Positions 43,516 to 52,681 of a stretch of DNA of 64,000 nt are shown in pieces; the stretch's first letter is position 1; each line of letters starts with the position of its first letter. Below the pieces are notes generated by a model. The model was not told the origin of the DNA, ran no database searches, and saw only the letters and a list, made by a program, of their open reading frames with translations. This stretch comes from Azospirillum sp. 412522 (GTDB lineage Bacteria; Pseudomonadota; Alphaproteobacteria; Azospirillales; Azospirillaceae), in contig NZ_RWIJ01000013.1 in the NCBI RefSeq assembly GCF_019805165.1, positions 191,297 to 255,296 on the forward strand, in the 5' to 3' direction. Position numbers and translations under genes: made by a program.

Positions 43516-44429
43516 CCCGCCCTCCGCGCGTCCGCCGCCGCAGGCGAGGCCGAGGTGAGACGGTCCAGGACCAGATCGGCAAGCGCCTGCGCCACATCCA
43601 CCGGCGTCACCGCCTGAAGGCCGCGCCAGGCCGGCATGCTGTTGACCTCCAGCACCAGGAACCGGCCGTCGGGCGCACGGATCACGTCCACCCCGGCATA
43701 GTCGGCGCCGACCGCCGCCGCCGCGGCAACCGCCAGATCGCCCAGCACGCCCGCCGGACTGGCCGGGTGGCAGCGCGCGCCCTGCTTGACGTTGGTGATC
43801 CAGTGGTCGCCCTGGCGGACCATGGCGGCCAGCGGACGCCCGTCCACCACGAAGACCCGCCAGTCGAACCAGCCGCCGTCCGCCGCCCCGACATATTCCT
43901 GCAGATGGTAGGTGCCGGCGACCTCCTCCGGGCCGGGCAGGTCCATGCCGGGGTCCAGCCGGCGCAGCCCCTTGCCCTGCGATCCGAACAGCGGCTTCAG
44001 CACCGCGGCCCGCCCCTCGGCATGGAGGGCGGCCAGGATGGCGGACGCCTGGACGGGATCGGCGACGGTCCAGGTGCGCGGGGTCGGCACGCCGGCGGCA
44101 GCCAGCCGGAAGGCGGTGGCGCTCTTGTCGACGCAGCGTTCGATGGCGGCAGGGCTGTTGGCGACCGGGACCCCGGCATGGGCCAGCGCATGCAGCACGC
44201 CCAGCCGCAGCGTCACCTGCTCGAAACTGCCGGCGGAGATGGTGCGGACCAGACAGGCGTCGGGCAGTCCGTCCTCGAAACCCGGAATCACCGGCCCCTC
44301 CGGACCGAAGCCGCAGGCGCTGAGCGACACCGCAGCCGCCTGCGCGCCCCGCCGGGCGAAGGCGGCGGTCAGCCGCCGGGTGTGCCAGTCGGCGCCGTCC
44401 ACGAAGATGGCGATGCGGGTCCGCCCCAT
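43512..44429 (-). CDS. RimK/MptN-like ATP-grasp ligase
   Basis: The 305-residue product has the RimK-type ATP-grasp fold: NSPAAIERCVDKSATAFRLAAAGVPTPRTW, AVLKPLFGSQGKGLRRL and FLVLEVNSMPAWRGLQ. MptN, a relative, adds glutamate to tetrahydromethanopterin to give tetrahydrosarcinapterin; a glutamyl ligase role on the C1 carrier is therefore likely. It overlaps the citG-like gene by 4 bp and sits 9 bp after mch. Confidence 0.82.
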   Translation of the reverse strand: MGRTRIAIFVDGADWHTRRLTAAFARRGAQAAAVSLSACGFGPEGPVIPGFEDGLPDACLVRTISAGSFEQVTLRLGVLHALAHAGVPVANSPAAIERCVDKSATAFRLAAAGVPTPRTWTVADPVQASAILAALHAEGRAAVLKPLFGSQGKGLRRLDPGMDLPGPEEVAGTYHLQEYVGAADGGWFDWRVFVVDGRPLAAMVRQGDHWITNVKQGARCHPASPAGVLGDLAVAAAAAVGADYAGVDVIRAPDGRFLVLEVNSMPAWRGLQAVTPVDVAQALADLVLDRLTSASPAAADARRAG

Positions 44430-44438
44430 GGCCCGCCC

Positions 44439-45404
44439 CTATCCGCCGATGCCGAAGGACCGGTCGAGCAGCGCCGGGGCCAGCGCACCGGCGCTGAAGC
44501 TCCGGCCGCTCTCGAAGGCGGTGACGATCACGCGGGCCGGGCTGAACAGCATCGGGTCGATCTTGAAGAAGTCGAAGCCGCTCGCCGCGAACAGGTCGGC
44601 GAAGGGACGGCCGTAGTCGGCGGAGGCCGAGCTGGGTAGGCGGGTGGCAAGATCGGCCGCATCGTCGTCCGGCCCGTCGACCAGCAGATGGACGGTGCCG
44701 CCGAACAGGATGGCGTCGTTGGTCCGGCCCATCGCCTGGACGAAGTCGCGGCCCGGCGGCGGCAGCGGGGCGCAGCCGACGCCGTCGCGCACCCGGTCCA
44801 GCGGGAAATGCAGGGCATGGAGCTTGTGCAGCCCCACTTCGAGCACGCGGGCGACGATCTGGACGATGCCGGCGGGGCTGCGGGTCGGCGTCAGGATCAG
44901 GGTCACGCGCTCCGCCGGCACGCCGCAGTCGCGCGCCACCTTCTCCACCACCGATACCGGCGGCCGCCTGTCGGTTTCCAGCACCAGAACGGTACGGTCG
45001 GCCATGTCGCGGTAGCCGAGTTCGGCGAACAGCGGCTCCTTCACCGCCAGGGCGCGGCCGGGGCCGGACCCCAGGGCCGAGAATTTCTCGCCCGACAGGC
45101 TCCAGCCGGCATACTGGCTGCCCAGGCAGGCCAGGACCGGATCGGCGGCGCCGACCGTCACCTGCGCCGGCCAATGGGCGAAGGGGGAGTCCATGGCGAT
45201 GCGCACGCTGCCGGCGCCGCCCATGCAGATCTCGGCGATGCGGCGCCCGGCCTCCAGGCTGCCGGGGCGGTCGATGCCGGCATCGATCACGGTGCAGCCG
45301 GCGGGATGCTGCTCCACCCCGATCCGCAGCATGGCGGCGTCGGCCACCAGCCCATGCACCAGCGGGGCGGCAAGCCGGTTAACACTGAAGGGAAGGGACG
45401 ACAT
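44439..45404 (-). CDS. mch: Methenyltetrahydromethanopterin cyclohydrolase
   Basis: Mch converts methenyl- to formyl-tetrahydromethanopterin. The 321-residue product starts with NRLAAPLVHGLVADAAMLRIGVEQ and has MGGAGSVRI, PVLACLGSQYAGWSLS, LILTPTRSPAGIVQIVARVLEVGLHKLHAL, APLPPPGRDFVQAMGRTNDAILFGG and ASGFDFFKIDPMLFSPARV, all typical. It overlaps the ATP-grasp gene upstream by 26 bp, which implies coupled translation. Confidence 0.96.
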   Translation of the reverse strand: MSSLPFSVNRLAAPLVHGLVADAAMLRIGVEQHPAGCTVIDAGIDRPGSLEAGRRIAEICMGGAGSVRIAMDSPFAHWPAQVTVGAADPVLACLGSQYAGWSLSGEKFSALGSGPGRALAVKEPLFAELGYRDMADRTVLVLETDRRPPVSVVEKVARDCGVPAERVTLILTPTRSPAGIVQIVARVLEVGLHKLHALHFPLDRVRDGVGCAPLPPPGRDFVQAMGRTNDAILFGGTVHLLVDGPDDDAADLATRLPSSASADYGRPFADLFAASGFDFFKIDPMLFSPARVIVTAFESGRSFSAGALAPALLDRSFGIGG

Positions 45405-46575
45405 CGCCGGTTTTCTCCTTAGAGCCGGGTTTTTCCAAAAGGCAGGCCCGCCGCGCGCAGTCCGCGACGATGCGTTCGATCCGGCTGGACAGGCGGCGCC
45501 GCGCCTCCCCCTCGTCCCCGCCCCAGGCGGTGACGCTGCACAGCGGCTGTCCGTCCACGATGGTGCTGCCGGCGCGCGGCAGGTCGGCGCACCAGGGCGC
45601 CCAGGCGAGGTTCGCCGGCACCGTCATCGCCGTGGCGGCGTAGGCCACCGCCCCGGCGATGACGCCCGGACGCGCCGCCCCCAGGCTCCAGCCGCGCCCG
45701 GCCGCCGCGTCGAGATGGGCGCGCATCACCCCGCCCTGCCGGTGGCGCTCCAGCAGGTCGAGCGTGGCGCCCGGCCGCGGGTTGACCTCCAGCACGGTCA
45801 CGGACGGACCATCGACCAACAGGTCGAGGCTGTTCAGCCCGACCAGCCCGAAAGCCGCCGCGATGCGCCGCACCGCCTCCACCAACCGGACAGTCAACGA
45901 CTGCGGAACCGCCGCCGGCAGGACCGCCCCGCCATAGCGGAATGGGGCATCCGGCGCCGGATCGACCCATTGCCGGCTGATCGCCACCGTCTCGCACCGG
46001 CCGCGGCGGTCGGCGATGAAGGCGACGGAGACCGGCTCCCCGCCTGCCCGCCGTTGCAGGTAATGCCCGTCCGGCAGCGAACCGCCGTCCCAGGGGACGA
46101 TGTGCCCGCCCCCGGCCGCGCCTGTGCGCTTGACCAGCCACTCCCCTGGAACCGTCGCGTCGGAAACTTCCGTCCGCGTCTGCGGATGGCCGATGCCCAG
46201 CTCCTCCAGCCCCAGCGTCGCCAGACGCGCAGCGAAACCGGCCGGATCCTTGACCGCCCGCACCACCTCCGGCCCGTTGCCGGACAGGCGGAAGGGACCG
46301 GCCTCGATCAGGGCGGCCAGCAGATCGGGCGCCTGCTCGAACCCCGATCCGACGACCAGCCGGCTGCCCGGCGGCGCCAGCGCCCGTGCGGCGGTGATCA
46401 GCGCACGCCCGTCGAAGCCGGCGACGGGGTTGCCCGCCACGCGGCGGGCGGGCGCCGGCACATCGGCGTCGCCGAACTGGTCCAGCGTCGCCACGGCGGC
46501 CCCGGTGCGCGCCACCGCCTGGGCGATGGCGCGGCCCGACAGGGCGGCGACCAGGATCACGCCGCTGTCCGGCAT
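45379..46575 (-). CDS. ATP-grasp protein of the H4MPT cluster (COG2232-like)
   Basis: The 398-residue product has a Rossmann-like start, VILVAALSGRAIAQAVARTG, then an ATP-grasp core: WLVKRTGAAGGGHIVPW, GEPVSVAFIADRR and LVDGPSVTVLEVNPRPGATLDLLERHR. COG2232-type relatives are regularly found between mtdB and mch in methylotrophs. The acceptor is unknown; a ligation in the synthesis of dephospho-tetrahydromethanopterin or methylofuran is probable. It overlaps mtdB by 19 bp. Confidence 0.8.
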   Translation of the reverse strand: MPDSGVILVAALSGRAIAQAVARTGAAVATLDQFGDADVPAPARRVAGNPVAGFDGRALITAARALAPPGSRLVVGSGFEQAPDLLAALIEAGPFRLSGNGPEVVRAVKDPAGFAARLATLGLEELGIGHPQTRTEVSDATVPGEWLVKRTGAAGGGHIVPWDGGSLPDGHYLQRRAGGEPVSVAFIADRRGRCETVAISRQWVDPAPDAPFRYGGAVLPAAVPQSLTVRLVEAVRRIAAAFGLVGLNSLDLLVDGPSVTVLEVNPRPGATLDLLERHRQGGVMRAHLDAAAGRGWSLGAARPGVIAGAVAYAATAMTVPANLAWAPWCADLPRAGSTIVDGQPLCSVTAWGGDEGEARRRLSSRIERIVADCARRACLLEKPGSKEKTGDVVPSLQC

Positions 46576-47459
46576 TGGGCGCGGGCCAGGGCGAAGGCGT
46601 CGTCGAAGGCCAGATAGACCGGCTTCGCCGCCTCGCGCATCGCCTTGAACAGGCCATGCTGGGTCTTGAACTTCACGTTGCCGATGGCGAGCGCGCCGAT
46701 GCCGACCGCCTCGGTCCCCTCGATCGGCGCACCGTCGCCGAAGGCGTCCACCCCCTCGACCCCGGCCGGCGGCACGGCGTTGACGTCGGCCACCACCCGC
46801 ACCGAGGGGGCGGCGGCGATCTGGGCGCGGCTCAGCACCTGCACCCCGGCGCGGGCGACCGCCAGCACCACGTCCGTCTCCGCCAGGATGGCGGCCTTGT
46901 GCGCATCGGTCGAGCCGTCCACCGCCCCCAGCGTCACGCCGAACCGCTGACGATAGGTGGCCGCCCGCTCGGCGACGGAGACGGCGCCGTCATGGCCGAC
47001 CAGCCGCACCGACGCCCCGGCGCGCGCCGCCAGCACCGCCGCGACGCCGCCCACCGGACCCTTGCCGCCGAACACCGCGACCCGCGTGCCGGCCAAGCCC
47101 ATCCCGGCCTTCCCAAGCTGGGCCTCGACCTTGGCGATCATCGCCGCGGCGGTGGTGTAGGCGCCCGACGGATCGGCGAAGACGGAAATCTCGAACGGCG
47201 GCACCATGGCGTGCCTCGCCGCCTCCAGCATGTCCAGCGCCTTCAGGATGTCGCGGCCGGCGATGAACAGGCCGGTCCGTTTGGCGTCGCCCGGCGCGCG
47301 GGAGAAGATCATGTCCTGGACAAGCCCGGGGACCTCGCCAGTCTCGACATTGGTGTAGGGCACCACGACCCCGTAGCCGGCATCGCAGGCCATGTTGATG
47401 TCGAATGGACTGACCGCCTTCACCGGAGTAATGGCGTGCATGATGTATGGTTTTTCCAT
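46557..47459 (-). CDS. mtdB: Methylene-tetrahydromethanopterin dehydrogenase
   Basis: MtdB oxidises methylene- to methenyl-tetrahydromethanopterin with NAD(P). The 300-residue product contains MHAITPVKAVSPFDINMACDAGYGVVVPYTNV, the start typical of MtdB rather than MtdA, QDMIFSRAPGDAKRTGLFIAGR, VFADPSGAYTTAAAMIAKVE, the nucleotide-binding VAVFGGKGPVGGVAAVLAA and VVADVNAVPPAGVEG. The ATG at 47459 has AGAGG upstream. It follows the beta-RFAP synthase gene by 50 bp. Confidence 0.96.
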   Translation of the reverse strand: MEKPYIMHAITPVKAVSPFDINMACDAGYGVVVPYTNVETGEVPGLVQDMIFSRAPGDAKRTGLFIAGRDILKALDMLEAARHAMVPPFEISVFADPSGAYTTAAAMIAKVEAQLGKAGMGLAGTRVAVFGGKGPVGGVAAVLAARAGASVRLVGHDGAVSVAERAATYRQRFGVTLGAVDGSTDAHKAAILAETDVVLAVARAGVQVLSRAQIAAAPSVRVVADVNAVPPAGVEGVDAFGDGAPIEGTEAVGIGALAIGNVKFKTQHGLFKAMREAAKPVYLAFDDAFALARAQCRTAA

Positions 47460-47509
47460 GACACGAAGCCTCTGGATCGCTTCCTGCCACTCTCTTTCAC
47501 CTTACCTGC

Positions 47510-48544
47510 TCACGCTGTCTTTTTTGCGACTGTTTCGTATTCGGCAGCGACCGCGCCGTGCCCGGAGAAAGTTTCCACCACCGCGCCGCGGTTCCGCCCC
47601 CGGCAGACGACGAAGCGCAGGTTGGCCTGCCCCCGCCAGCGCGCCCGCGCATCCTCCGCTGCCCGTTCCGCCGATCCGGCGTCGCCGAAGATGGCGAAGC
47701 CGGTCGGCCCCCAGGAACTCTGCCCGACACCGGCAGCGCCGGCCGACGGCAGCCAGCGCAGCACCTCGGCCACGTCCGGACTGCTGAAACGGCCGCCTTG
47801 CGCCGGAGCGAAATGGTCGCCGACCACGCTCTGGAGTTCCGTCACCGCGGCACCGAACCGCACCGCATCCCCTTCCGCCAGGGCCGGCAGCCCGACCATC
47901 AGCGCCAGCCGGCACAGATGGGCCGCCTTGTCCGCCGGGAAGGGGGGCAGGTCGCGGAAGGCGACCGTCTCGGCCGTGCCGGACAGGCCGCGGTTGGCGT
48001 CGTCGAACACCAGCAGCATCCGCCACGCCTCCGGCAGGGCCATCCGGCTGATCACCGGCGGCGGCTCGTCGAGCGCGCCCTTGCCGCCGTCCAGGATGAC
48101 GCCGCCCTGCTCGAAGGCACCGACGCCGATGCCCGACCGCGCGCCGCGGTCCAACAGGCCGGCGACCCGGCGCGGCGGCAGGACCCGGCCGGTCAGCGCC
48201 GACAGGGCGGCCCCGACGGCCAGCGCCAATTGGGTGCCCGATCCCAGTCCGGAATGGGACGGGATGGTCCGGCCCAGGCGCAGGGCGAAGCCGGTCTCCA
48301 TATCCAGCGCCTCGCACAGCCGGTCGAGATATCCCCTCGCCCGGTCACAGGCCGGGCGCGGACCGTCGCCCGCCGGGTCGCCCCGGAGCAGTGTCAGTTC
48401 CGTCCCCAGCCCGTCGAGAGTCAGGCCCAGGCTGCCGAAGCGCCGGCCCAGCCCGCCCTCCATGTCGAGGAATCCAAGATGCAGCCGGGCGGGCACCTCC
48501 ACCCGCACCGCGTCGACCGTCCTGCGCTGTTCGCCGCAAATCAT
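47510..48544 (-). CDS. mptG: Beta-ribofuranosylaminobenzene 5'-phosphate synthase (beta-RFAP synthase)
   Basis: The enzyme joins p-aminobenzoate and PRPP in the first committed step to tetrahydromethanopterin. The 344-residue GHMP-fold product starts VRVEVPARLHLGFLDMEGGLGRRFGSLGL and has TIPSHSGLGSGTQLALAVG, SGIGVGAFEQGGVILDGGKG and GQSSWGPTGFAIFG. It heads the minus-strand operon with mtdB, mch and fae. AGGTAGG lies before the ATG. Confidence 0.94.
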   Translation of the reverse strand: MICGEQRRTVDAVRVEVPARLHLGFLDMEGGLGRRFGSLGLTLDGLGTELTLLRGDPAGDGPRPACDRARGYLDRLCEALDMETGFALRLGRTIPSHSGLGSGTQLALAVGAALSALTGRVLPPRRVAGLLDRGARSGIGVGAFEQGGVILDGGKGALDEPPPVISRMALPEAWRMLLVFDDANRGLSGTAETVAFRDLPPFPADKAAHLCRLALMVGLPALAEGDAVRFGAAVTELQSVVGDHFAPAQGGRFSSPDVAEVLRWLPSAGAAGVGQSSWGPTGFAIFGDAGSAERAAEDARARWRGQANLRFVVCRGRNRGAVVETFSGHGAVAAEYETVAKKTA

Positions 48545-48589
48545 GGCCTACCTGTCGCAAAAGCCAAGGCGACCAGCCGCCCTTCATCC

Positions 48590-48617
48590 ATAATAAAGTT
48601 GACGATCACAAAATCAA
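48590..48617 (-). promoter_or_regulatory. Candidate promoter of the mptG-mtdB-mch-fae operon in an AT-rich gap
   Basis: On the minus strand TTGATT (48617-48612) and TATTAT (48595-48590) are separated by 16 bp, a good sigma-70-like pair about 45 bp ahead of the mptG ATG. The whole gap 48545-48763 is unusually A+T-rich for this window, as expected for a two-way promoter region shared with fhcB. I could not pick a convincing promoter for the plus strand. Confidence 0.45.
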
Positions 48618-48763
48618 TGAGAACAGCGATAAAAATTCTCTTTCTTTAAGTATATGAACTCGCTTTTATTTTGTTTTTCTTGCTTTCTCTATGGAAGCGA
48701 GACGGGGTTTTCATGCCATTTTGCAAACCCTCCACATGCGACATCACCTGCGGGGTTTAGGAT

Positions 48764-50080
48764 ATGGACAGCGAACCCGGTGAGACCGACTTCCCGCCTT
48801 CCATGGGCGATGTCGTGTGCCCGTTCTGCGCAATGGCCTGCGACGACCTCGCGGTCATGCGTGATCGGGGCGGCCGGCTCAGGGTGACTGACAACGGCTG
48901 CGCACGGGCGCGCAGCCTGTTCGCCCTTCCGGCGCTGCCGGCCCACTGCTTCATAAAGGGCCGTGCCGTACCGCTCGACGAAGCGCTGGACGCCGCGGCG
49001 GCCCTGCTGCGGAACGCCGCCTCTCCGGCCATCGGGGGGCTGGCCGCCGACACGGAAGGGATCTCCGCGGCGCTGGCGCTGGCTGAACGGCTGGGCGCGG
49101 TGGTCGACCACGCGGCATCCGACAGCCTGTTCCACGGCCTGCGCGCCCTGCAGGTGAGCGGCGCCATGACCGCCACCTTCGGCGAGCTGCGCAACCGGGC
49201 CGACCTGTTCGTGCTGTTCGGTGCGGAGTTCGACCGTCACGCCCCCCGCCTGTTCGACCGCATCGTCCGTCCGCCGACGGCCCTGTTCCGCGAGGCCGCC
49301 GCCGTCCGCGGCTTTCTTGTCGGTCCCGGCGACGGCCCGGCACCGGAGGGCTTCGAACGTCTGACCGCCGACCTGACACAGGCCCCCGCCATTGCCGCCG
49401 CCCTGTCGCAGCTTGTGGCCGGCGAAAGGCCGCGCGGCGACCGGGTAGGCGGCATCGCCATGGAGGATCTCGTCCGCGTCGCCGCGGCGCTGCGCGAAGC
49501 CCGCTTCGGCGTCGTCGGCTGGATCGCCGCCACGCTGGATCCGGCGGCCGGCGATGTCGCGGTCGAAGCCTTCAACCGGCTGGTCGTGACCGCCAATGCC
49601 TCCACCCGCTGTGCCGGCCTGGCCCTGGGCGGCAAGGGCAACGCATTGGGCGCCAACTACGTCTGCGCCTGGCAGTACGGCGTGCCGCTGCGCTCCCGCC
49701 TGGGAGCCGGCCCGCCGGAGCACGATCCCCTGCGCTATCGGCTGAAGAGCCTGCTGGCCGGGGGAGAAGTCGATGCGCTGCTCTGGCTGTCGGCCCTGAA
49801 CGGGGCGGAGGTGCCCGACACCCGCAAGCCGATGATCGTGCTGGCCCGCCCCGGACAGCCTTTGCCCCGCGACCCGGAGGTGCTGATCCCGGTGGCCGTC
49901 CCCGGCCTCGACCATGCCGGCAGCATCCATCGTGGCGACGGCGTCGCCGCCCTGCCCCTGCGTCGGCTGCGCTCCAACACGTCCGGGCTGCCGACGGCCG
50001 CGGCGGTGCTGGGCGCCCTGCTGGACCGGCTTGCCGGCTCCCCCCTTCCCGCCCCGCTTCGGGAGACCGCGCATGTCTGA
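48764..50080 (+). CDS. fhcB: Formyltransferase/hydrolase complex subunit B (FwdB-like)
   Basis: The 438-residue product is related to FwdB/FmdB of formylmethanofuran dehydrogenase. The N-terminal cluster motif has Cys19, Cys22, Cys26 and Cys46 (CPFCAMAC, then NGCARAR). It is part of the Fhc complex that moves the formyl group from tetrahydromethanopterin to methylofuran and hydrolyses it to formate. ANYVCAWQYGVPLRSRLG and LLWLSALNGAEVPDT are in the C-terminal half. The bacterial protein is thought to work without the metal-pterin chemistry of the archaeal enzyme; I cannot judge this from sequence alone. Confidence 0.92.
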   Translation: MDSEPGETDFPPSMGDVVCPFCAMACDDLAVMRDRGGRLRVTDNGCARARSLFALPALPAHCFIKGRAVPLDEALDAAAALLRNAASPAIGGLAADTEGISAALALAERLGAVVDHAASDSLFHGLRALQVSGAMTATFGELRNRADLFVLFGAEFDRHAPRLFDRIVRPPTALFREAAAVRGFLVGPGDGPAPEGFERLTADLTQAPAIAAALSQLVAGERPRGDRVGGIAMEDLVRVAAALREARFGVVGWIAATLDPAAGDVAVEAFNRLVVTANASTRCAGLALGGKGNALGANYVCAWQYGVPLRSRLGAGPPEHDPLRYRLKSLLAGGEVDALLWLSALNGAEVPDTRKPMIVLARPGQPLPRDPEVLIPVAVPGLDHAGSIHRGDGVAALPLRRLRSNTSGLPTAAAVLGALLDRLAGSPLPAPLRETAHV

Positions 50081-51785
50081 CGCCTATACCCTGCTGCGCG
50101 GCGGCCGCGTCTGCGATCCTGCCGGACCTGCGGCGGGCGGCGACCTGCAAGCCCCCCGGCGCGACCTCTATCTGAAGGACGGCCGCATCGCCGCGCCGCC
50201 GCCGGACGACGCCCGCATCGACGCGGTGATCGAGCTGGACGGCCGCGTCGTCATGGCCGGCGCCATCGACATCCACAGCCACATCGGCGGCGGCAAGGTG
50301 AACCTCGCCCGCCTGCTGCTGCCGGAGGAGCATCGCCAGCACGGCAGCGCCCCGGACGGGCTGCGGCGGTCGGGCAGCGGCCTGTTCACCCCGTCCAGCT
50401 TCGTCACCGGCTACCGCTATGCCGAGATGGGCTACACGGCGGCGTTCGAGCCGGCGATGCTGCCGTCCAACGCGCGCCACACCCATCTGGAGCTGGGCGA
50501 CGTCCCGATCATCGACAAGGGCTGCTACGCCGTCCTCGGCAACGACGATTTCCTGCTGGAGCGGCTGGCCGCCGGGGCGACCCAGTCGGAGGTCAACGAC
50601 TATGTCGCCTGGATCCTGCACGCCACCCAGGCGGTCGGCGTCAAAGTGGTCAATCCCGGCGGGATCAGCGCCTTCAAGTTCAACCAGCGCCGCCTGGAGC
50701 TGGACGAGGCGCATCCCCATTACGGGATCACGCCGCGCCGCATCCTGACCACGCTGGCCACCGCGCTGTCCGACCTGGGGGTGCCCCATCCGCTGCACGT
50801 CCACTGCAACAACCTCGGCATCCCCGGCAACGAGTCGGTGACGCGCGACACCATCGCCGCGCTGGACGGGCTGCCCGCCCACCTGACCCACCTGCAGTTC
50901 CACAGCTACGGGACGGAGGGCGACCGCCGCTTCTCCTCGGCCGCTGCCGAGATCGCCGAGGCGGTGAACCGCAGCCCGAACATCTCGGTCGACGTCGGCC
51001 AGATCGTCTTCGGCCAGACCATCACCGCGTCGGCCGACATCATGTCGCAGTTCCGCAACAGCGGCCTCGCCAGCCCGCGCAAATGGGTGTGCACCGACAT
51101 CGAATGCGACGGCGGTTGCGGGCTGGTGCCGTTCCGCTACCGCGACAAGGCGTTCGTCAACGCCCTGCAATGGGCGATCGGGCTGGAGCTGTTCCTGCTG
51201 ATCGAGGATCCGTGGCGCGTCTATCTGACCACCGACCATCCGAACGGCGGCCCCTTCACCAGCTATCCGCATCTGATCCGGCTGCTGATGGACCGCAGCT
51301 TCCGCAACGAGCAGCTGGCGCGGATCAACCCCGCTGTCGCGGCGCACAGCCGGCTCGGCTCCATCGAGCGCGAATATACGCTGGAGGAGATCGCCATCAT
51401 GACCCGCGCCGGCCCCGCCCGCGTGCTGGGGCTGCGCGACCGCGGCCATCTGCGCCCCGGCGCCGTCGCCGACGTGGTGGTCTACGACGACCTGCCCGAC
51501 CGCGAGGCGATGTTCGCCGCCCCCGCATGGGTGTTCAAGAACGGCCGGCCGGTGGCGCGCAACGGCCGGCTGACCCCCAATGGAGAGGGCACCGGCTGGG
51601 GCGACACCATCGTCGTCCGGCCGGAGTTCGATCCCGCCATCGAACGGCGGCTGAAGCCGTGGTTCGAGGATCACCAGACGGTGCGGCTCGGCAACTTCCG
51701 CATCGCCGACGGCGAGATCCTCGACCGCGGCCGCGGCGGGCTGTCCATCGTTCCGACCCTGACGGCGTCCGACCCATGCTTCTGA
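50073..51785 (+). CDS. fhcA: Formyltransferase/hydrolase complex subunit A (amidohydrolase)
   Basis: This 570-residue amidohydrolase hydrolyses formyl-methylofuran to formate. GAIDIHSHIGGGKVNLARLL supplies the metal-binding His-X-His, HPLHVHCNNLGIPGNE and THLQFHSYGTEGDRRF further ligands, and CTDIECDGGCGLVPFRY and TTDHPNGGPFTSYPH are diagnostic of FwdA/FhcA. The ATG overlaps the fhcB stop by 8 bp; longer readings enter fhcB out of frame. Confidence 0.95.
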   Translation: MSDAYTLLRGGRVCDPAGPAAGGDLQAPRRDLYLKDGRIAAPPPDDARIDAVIELDGRVVMAGAIDIHSHIGGGKVNLARLLLPEEHRQHGSAPDGLRRSGSGLFTPSSFVTGYRYAEMGYTAAFEPAMLPSNARHTHLELGDVPIIDKGCYAVLGNDDFLLERLAAGATQSEVNDYVAWILHATQAVGVKVVNPGGISAFKFNQRRLELDEAHPHYGITPRRILTTLATALSDLGVPHPLHVHCNNLGIPGNESVTRDTIAALDGLPAHLTHLQFHSYGTEGDRRFSSAAAEIAEAVNRSPNISVDVGQIVFGQTITASADIMSQFRNSGLASPRKWVCTDIECDGGCGLVPFRYRDKAFVNALQWAIGLELFLLIEDPWRVYLTTDHPNGGPFTSYPHLIRLLMDRSFRNEQLARINPAVAAHSRLGSIEREYTLEEIAIMTRAGPARVLGLRDRGHLRPGAVADVVVYDDLPDREAMFAAPAWVFKNGRPVARNGRLTPNGEGTGWGDTIVVRPEFDPAIERRLKPWFEDHQTVRLGNFRIADGEILDRGRGGLSIVPTLTASDPCF

Positions 51786-52681
51786 ACGGCATCCACATCG
51801 AGAACAGCTATGCCGAGGCCTTCGACATGAAGGCGACCCGGCTGATCGTGACCGCCGACACGCCGGCCTGGGCGCGCCATGCCGGCATGGCGGCGACCGG
51901 CTTCGCCACCTCGGTCATCGCCTGCGGCTGCGAGGCCGGGATCGAACGGGAGCTGCCGCCGGAGGAAACGCCGGACGGGCGCCCCGGCGTCGCCCTGCTG
52001 TTCTTCGCCACCGGCCGCGGCGTGCTGGGCAAGCAGGTGGAGACCCGGCTCGGCCAGTGCATCCTGACCTGTCCCGGCACCGCCTGCTTTTCCGGCGTGC
52101 CGCGCGGCGCCAGGGAGGATCTGGTCCCGTTGGGCCGGAAGCTGCGTTATTTCGGCGACGGCCAGCAGATGTCGAAGCTGCTGGGCGGCCGGCGCTATTG
52201 GCGCATCCCGGTGATGGACGGCGAGTTCCTGTGCGAGGAATCGAGCTGGAGCGTCCCGGCGGTCGGCGGCGGCAACCTGCTGATCCTCGCCGACGCCCGG
52301 ATGACGGCGCTGGAGGCGGCGGAAGCGGCGGCGGACGCAATGCGCGCCGTGCCCAACGTGGTTCTGCCCTTCCCCGGCGGCGTCGTCCGCTCCGGCTCCA
52401 AGATCGGCGCGAAGTACAAGGGGATGCCGGCCTCCACCAACGACGCCTATTGCCCGACGCTGCGCGGCCTGCCCCGCTCGCGCCTGCCGGCCGAGGTGGA
52501 ATCGGTGCTGGAGATCGTCATCGACGGGCTGGGCGCCGCCGACGTCGCCGCGGCCATGACGGCCGGGCTGGCATGCCTGATCGGGCGCGGCCGCGGATCC
52601 GGCATCTGGGGCGTCACCGCCGGCAATTACGGCGGCAAGCTGGGCCGCCACCATTTCCACCTTCACGAGCTGCTGCCATGA
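51776..52681 (+). CDS. fhcD: Formylmethanofuran:H4MPT formyltransferase
   Basis: This 301-residue Ftr-family protein transfers the formyl group between tetrahydromethanopterin and methylofuran. IENSYAEAFDMKATRLIVTADTPAWARHA, ATSVIACGCEAGIERELPPEETPDGRPG, QMSKLLGGRRYWRIPVMDGEFLCE and NYGGKLGRHHFHLHELL are typical. Start at 51776 overlaps fhcA by 10 bp; the longer open frame back to 51083 is read inside fhcA and rejected. Confidence 0.96.
   Translation: MLLNGIHIENSYAEAFDMKATRLIVTADTPAWARHAGMAATGFATSVIACGCEAGIERELPPEETPDGRPGVALLFFATGRGVLGKQVETRLGQCILTCPGTACFSGVPRGAREDLVPLGRKLRYFGDGQQMSKLLGGRRYWRIPVMDGEFLCEESSWSVPAVGGGNLLILADARMTALEAAEAAADAMRAVPNVVLPFPGGVVRSGSKIGAKYKGMPASTNDAYCPTLRGLPRSRLPAEVESVLEIVIDGLGAADVAAAMTAGLACLIGRGRGSGIWGVTAGNYGGKLGRHHFHLHELLP

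Noticed and set aside
42424..45174. One 916-codon minus-strand frame as a single giant protein
   Set aside because: Only its last part is the CitG-like protein; the front is an out-of-frame reading of mch and the RimK-like gene, both of which are strong family matches in their own frames.
48553..48561. TGTCGCAAA upstream of mptG as a fourth operator copy
   Set aside because: No partner half-site at 21 bp and it lies within ten bases of the mptG start codon, so I left it out of the operator set.
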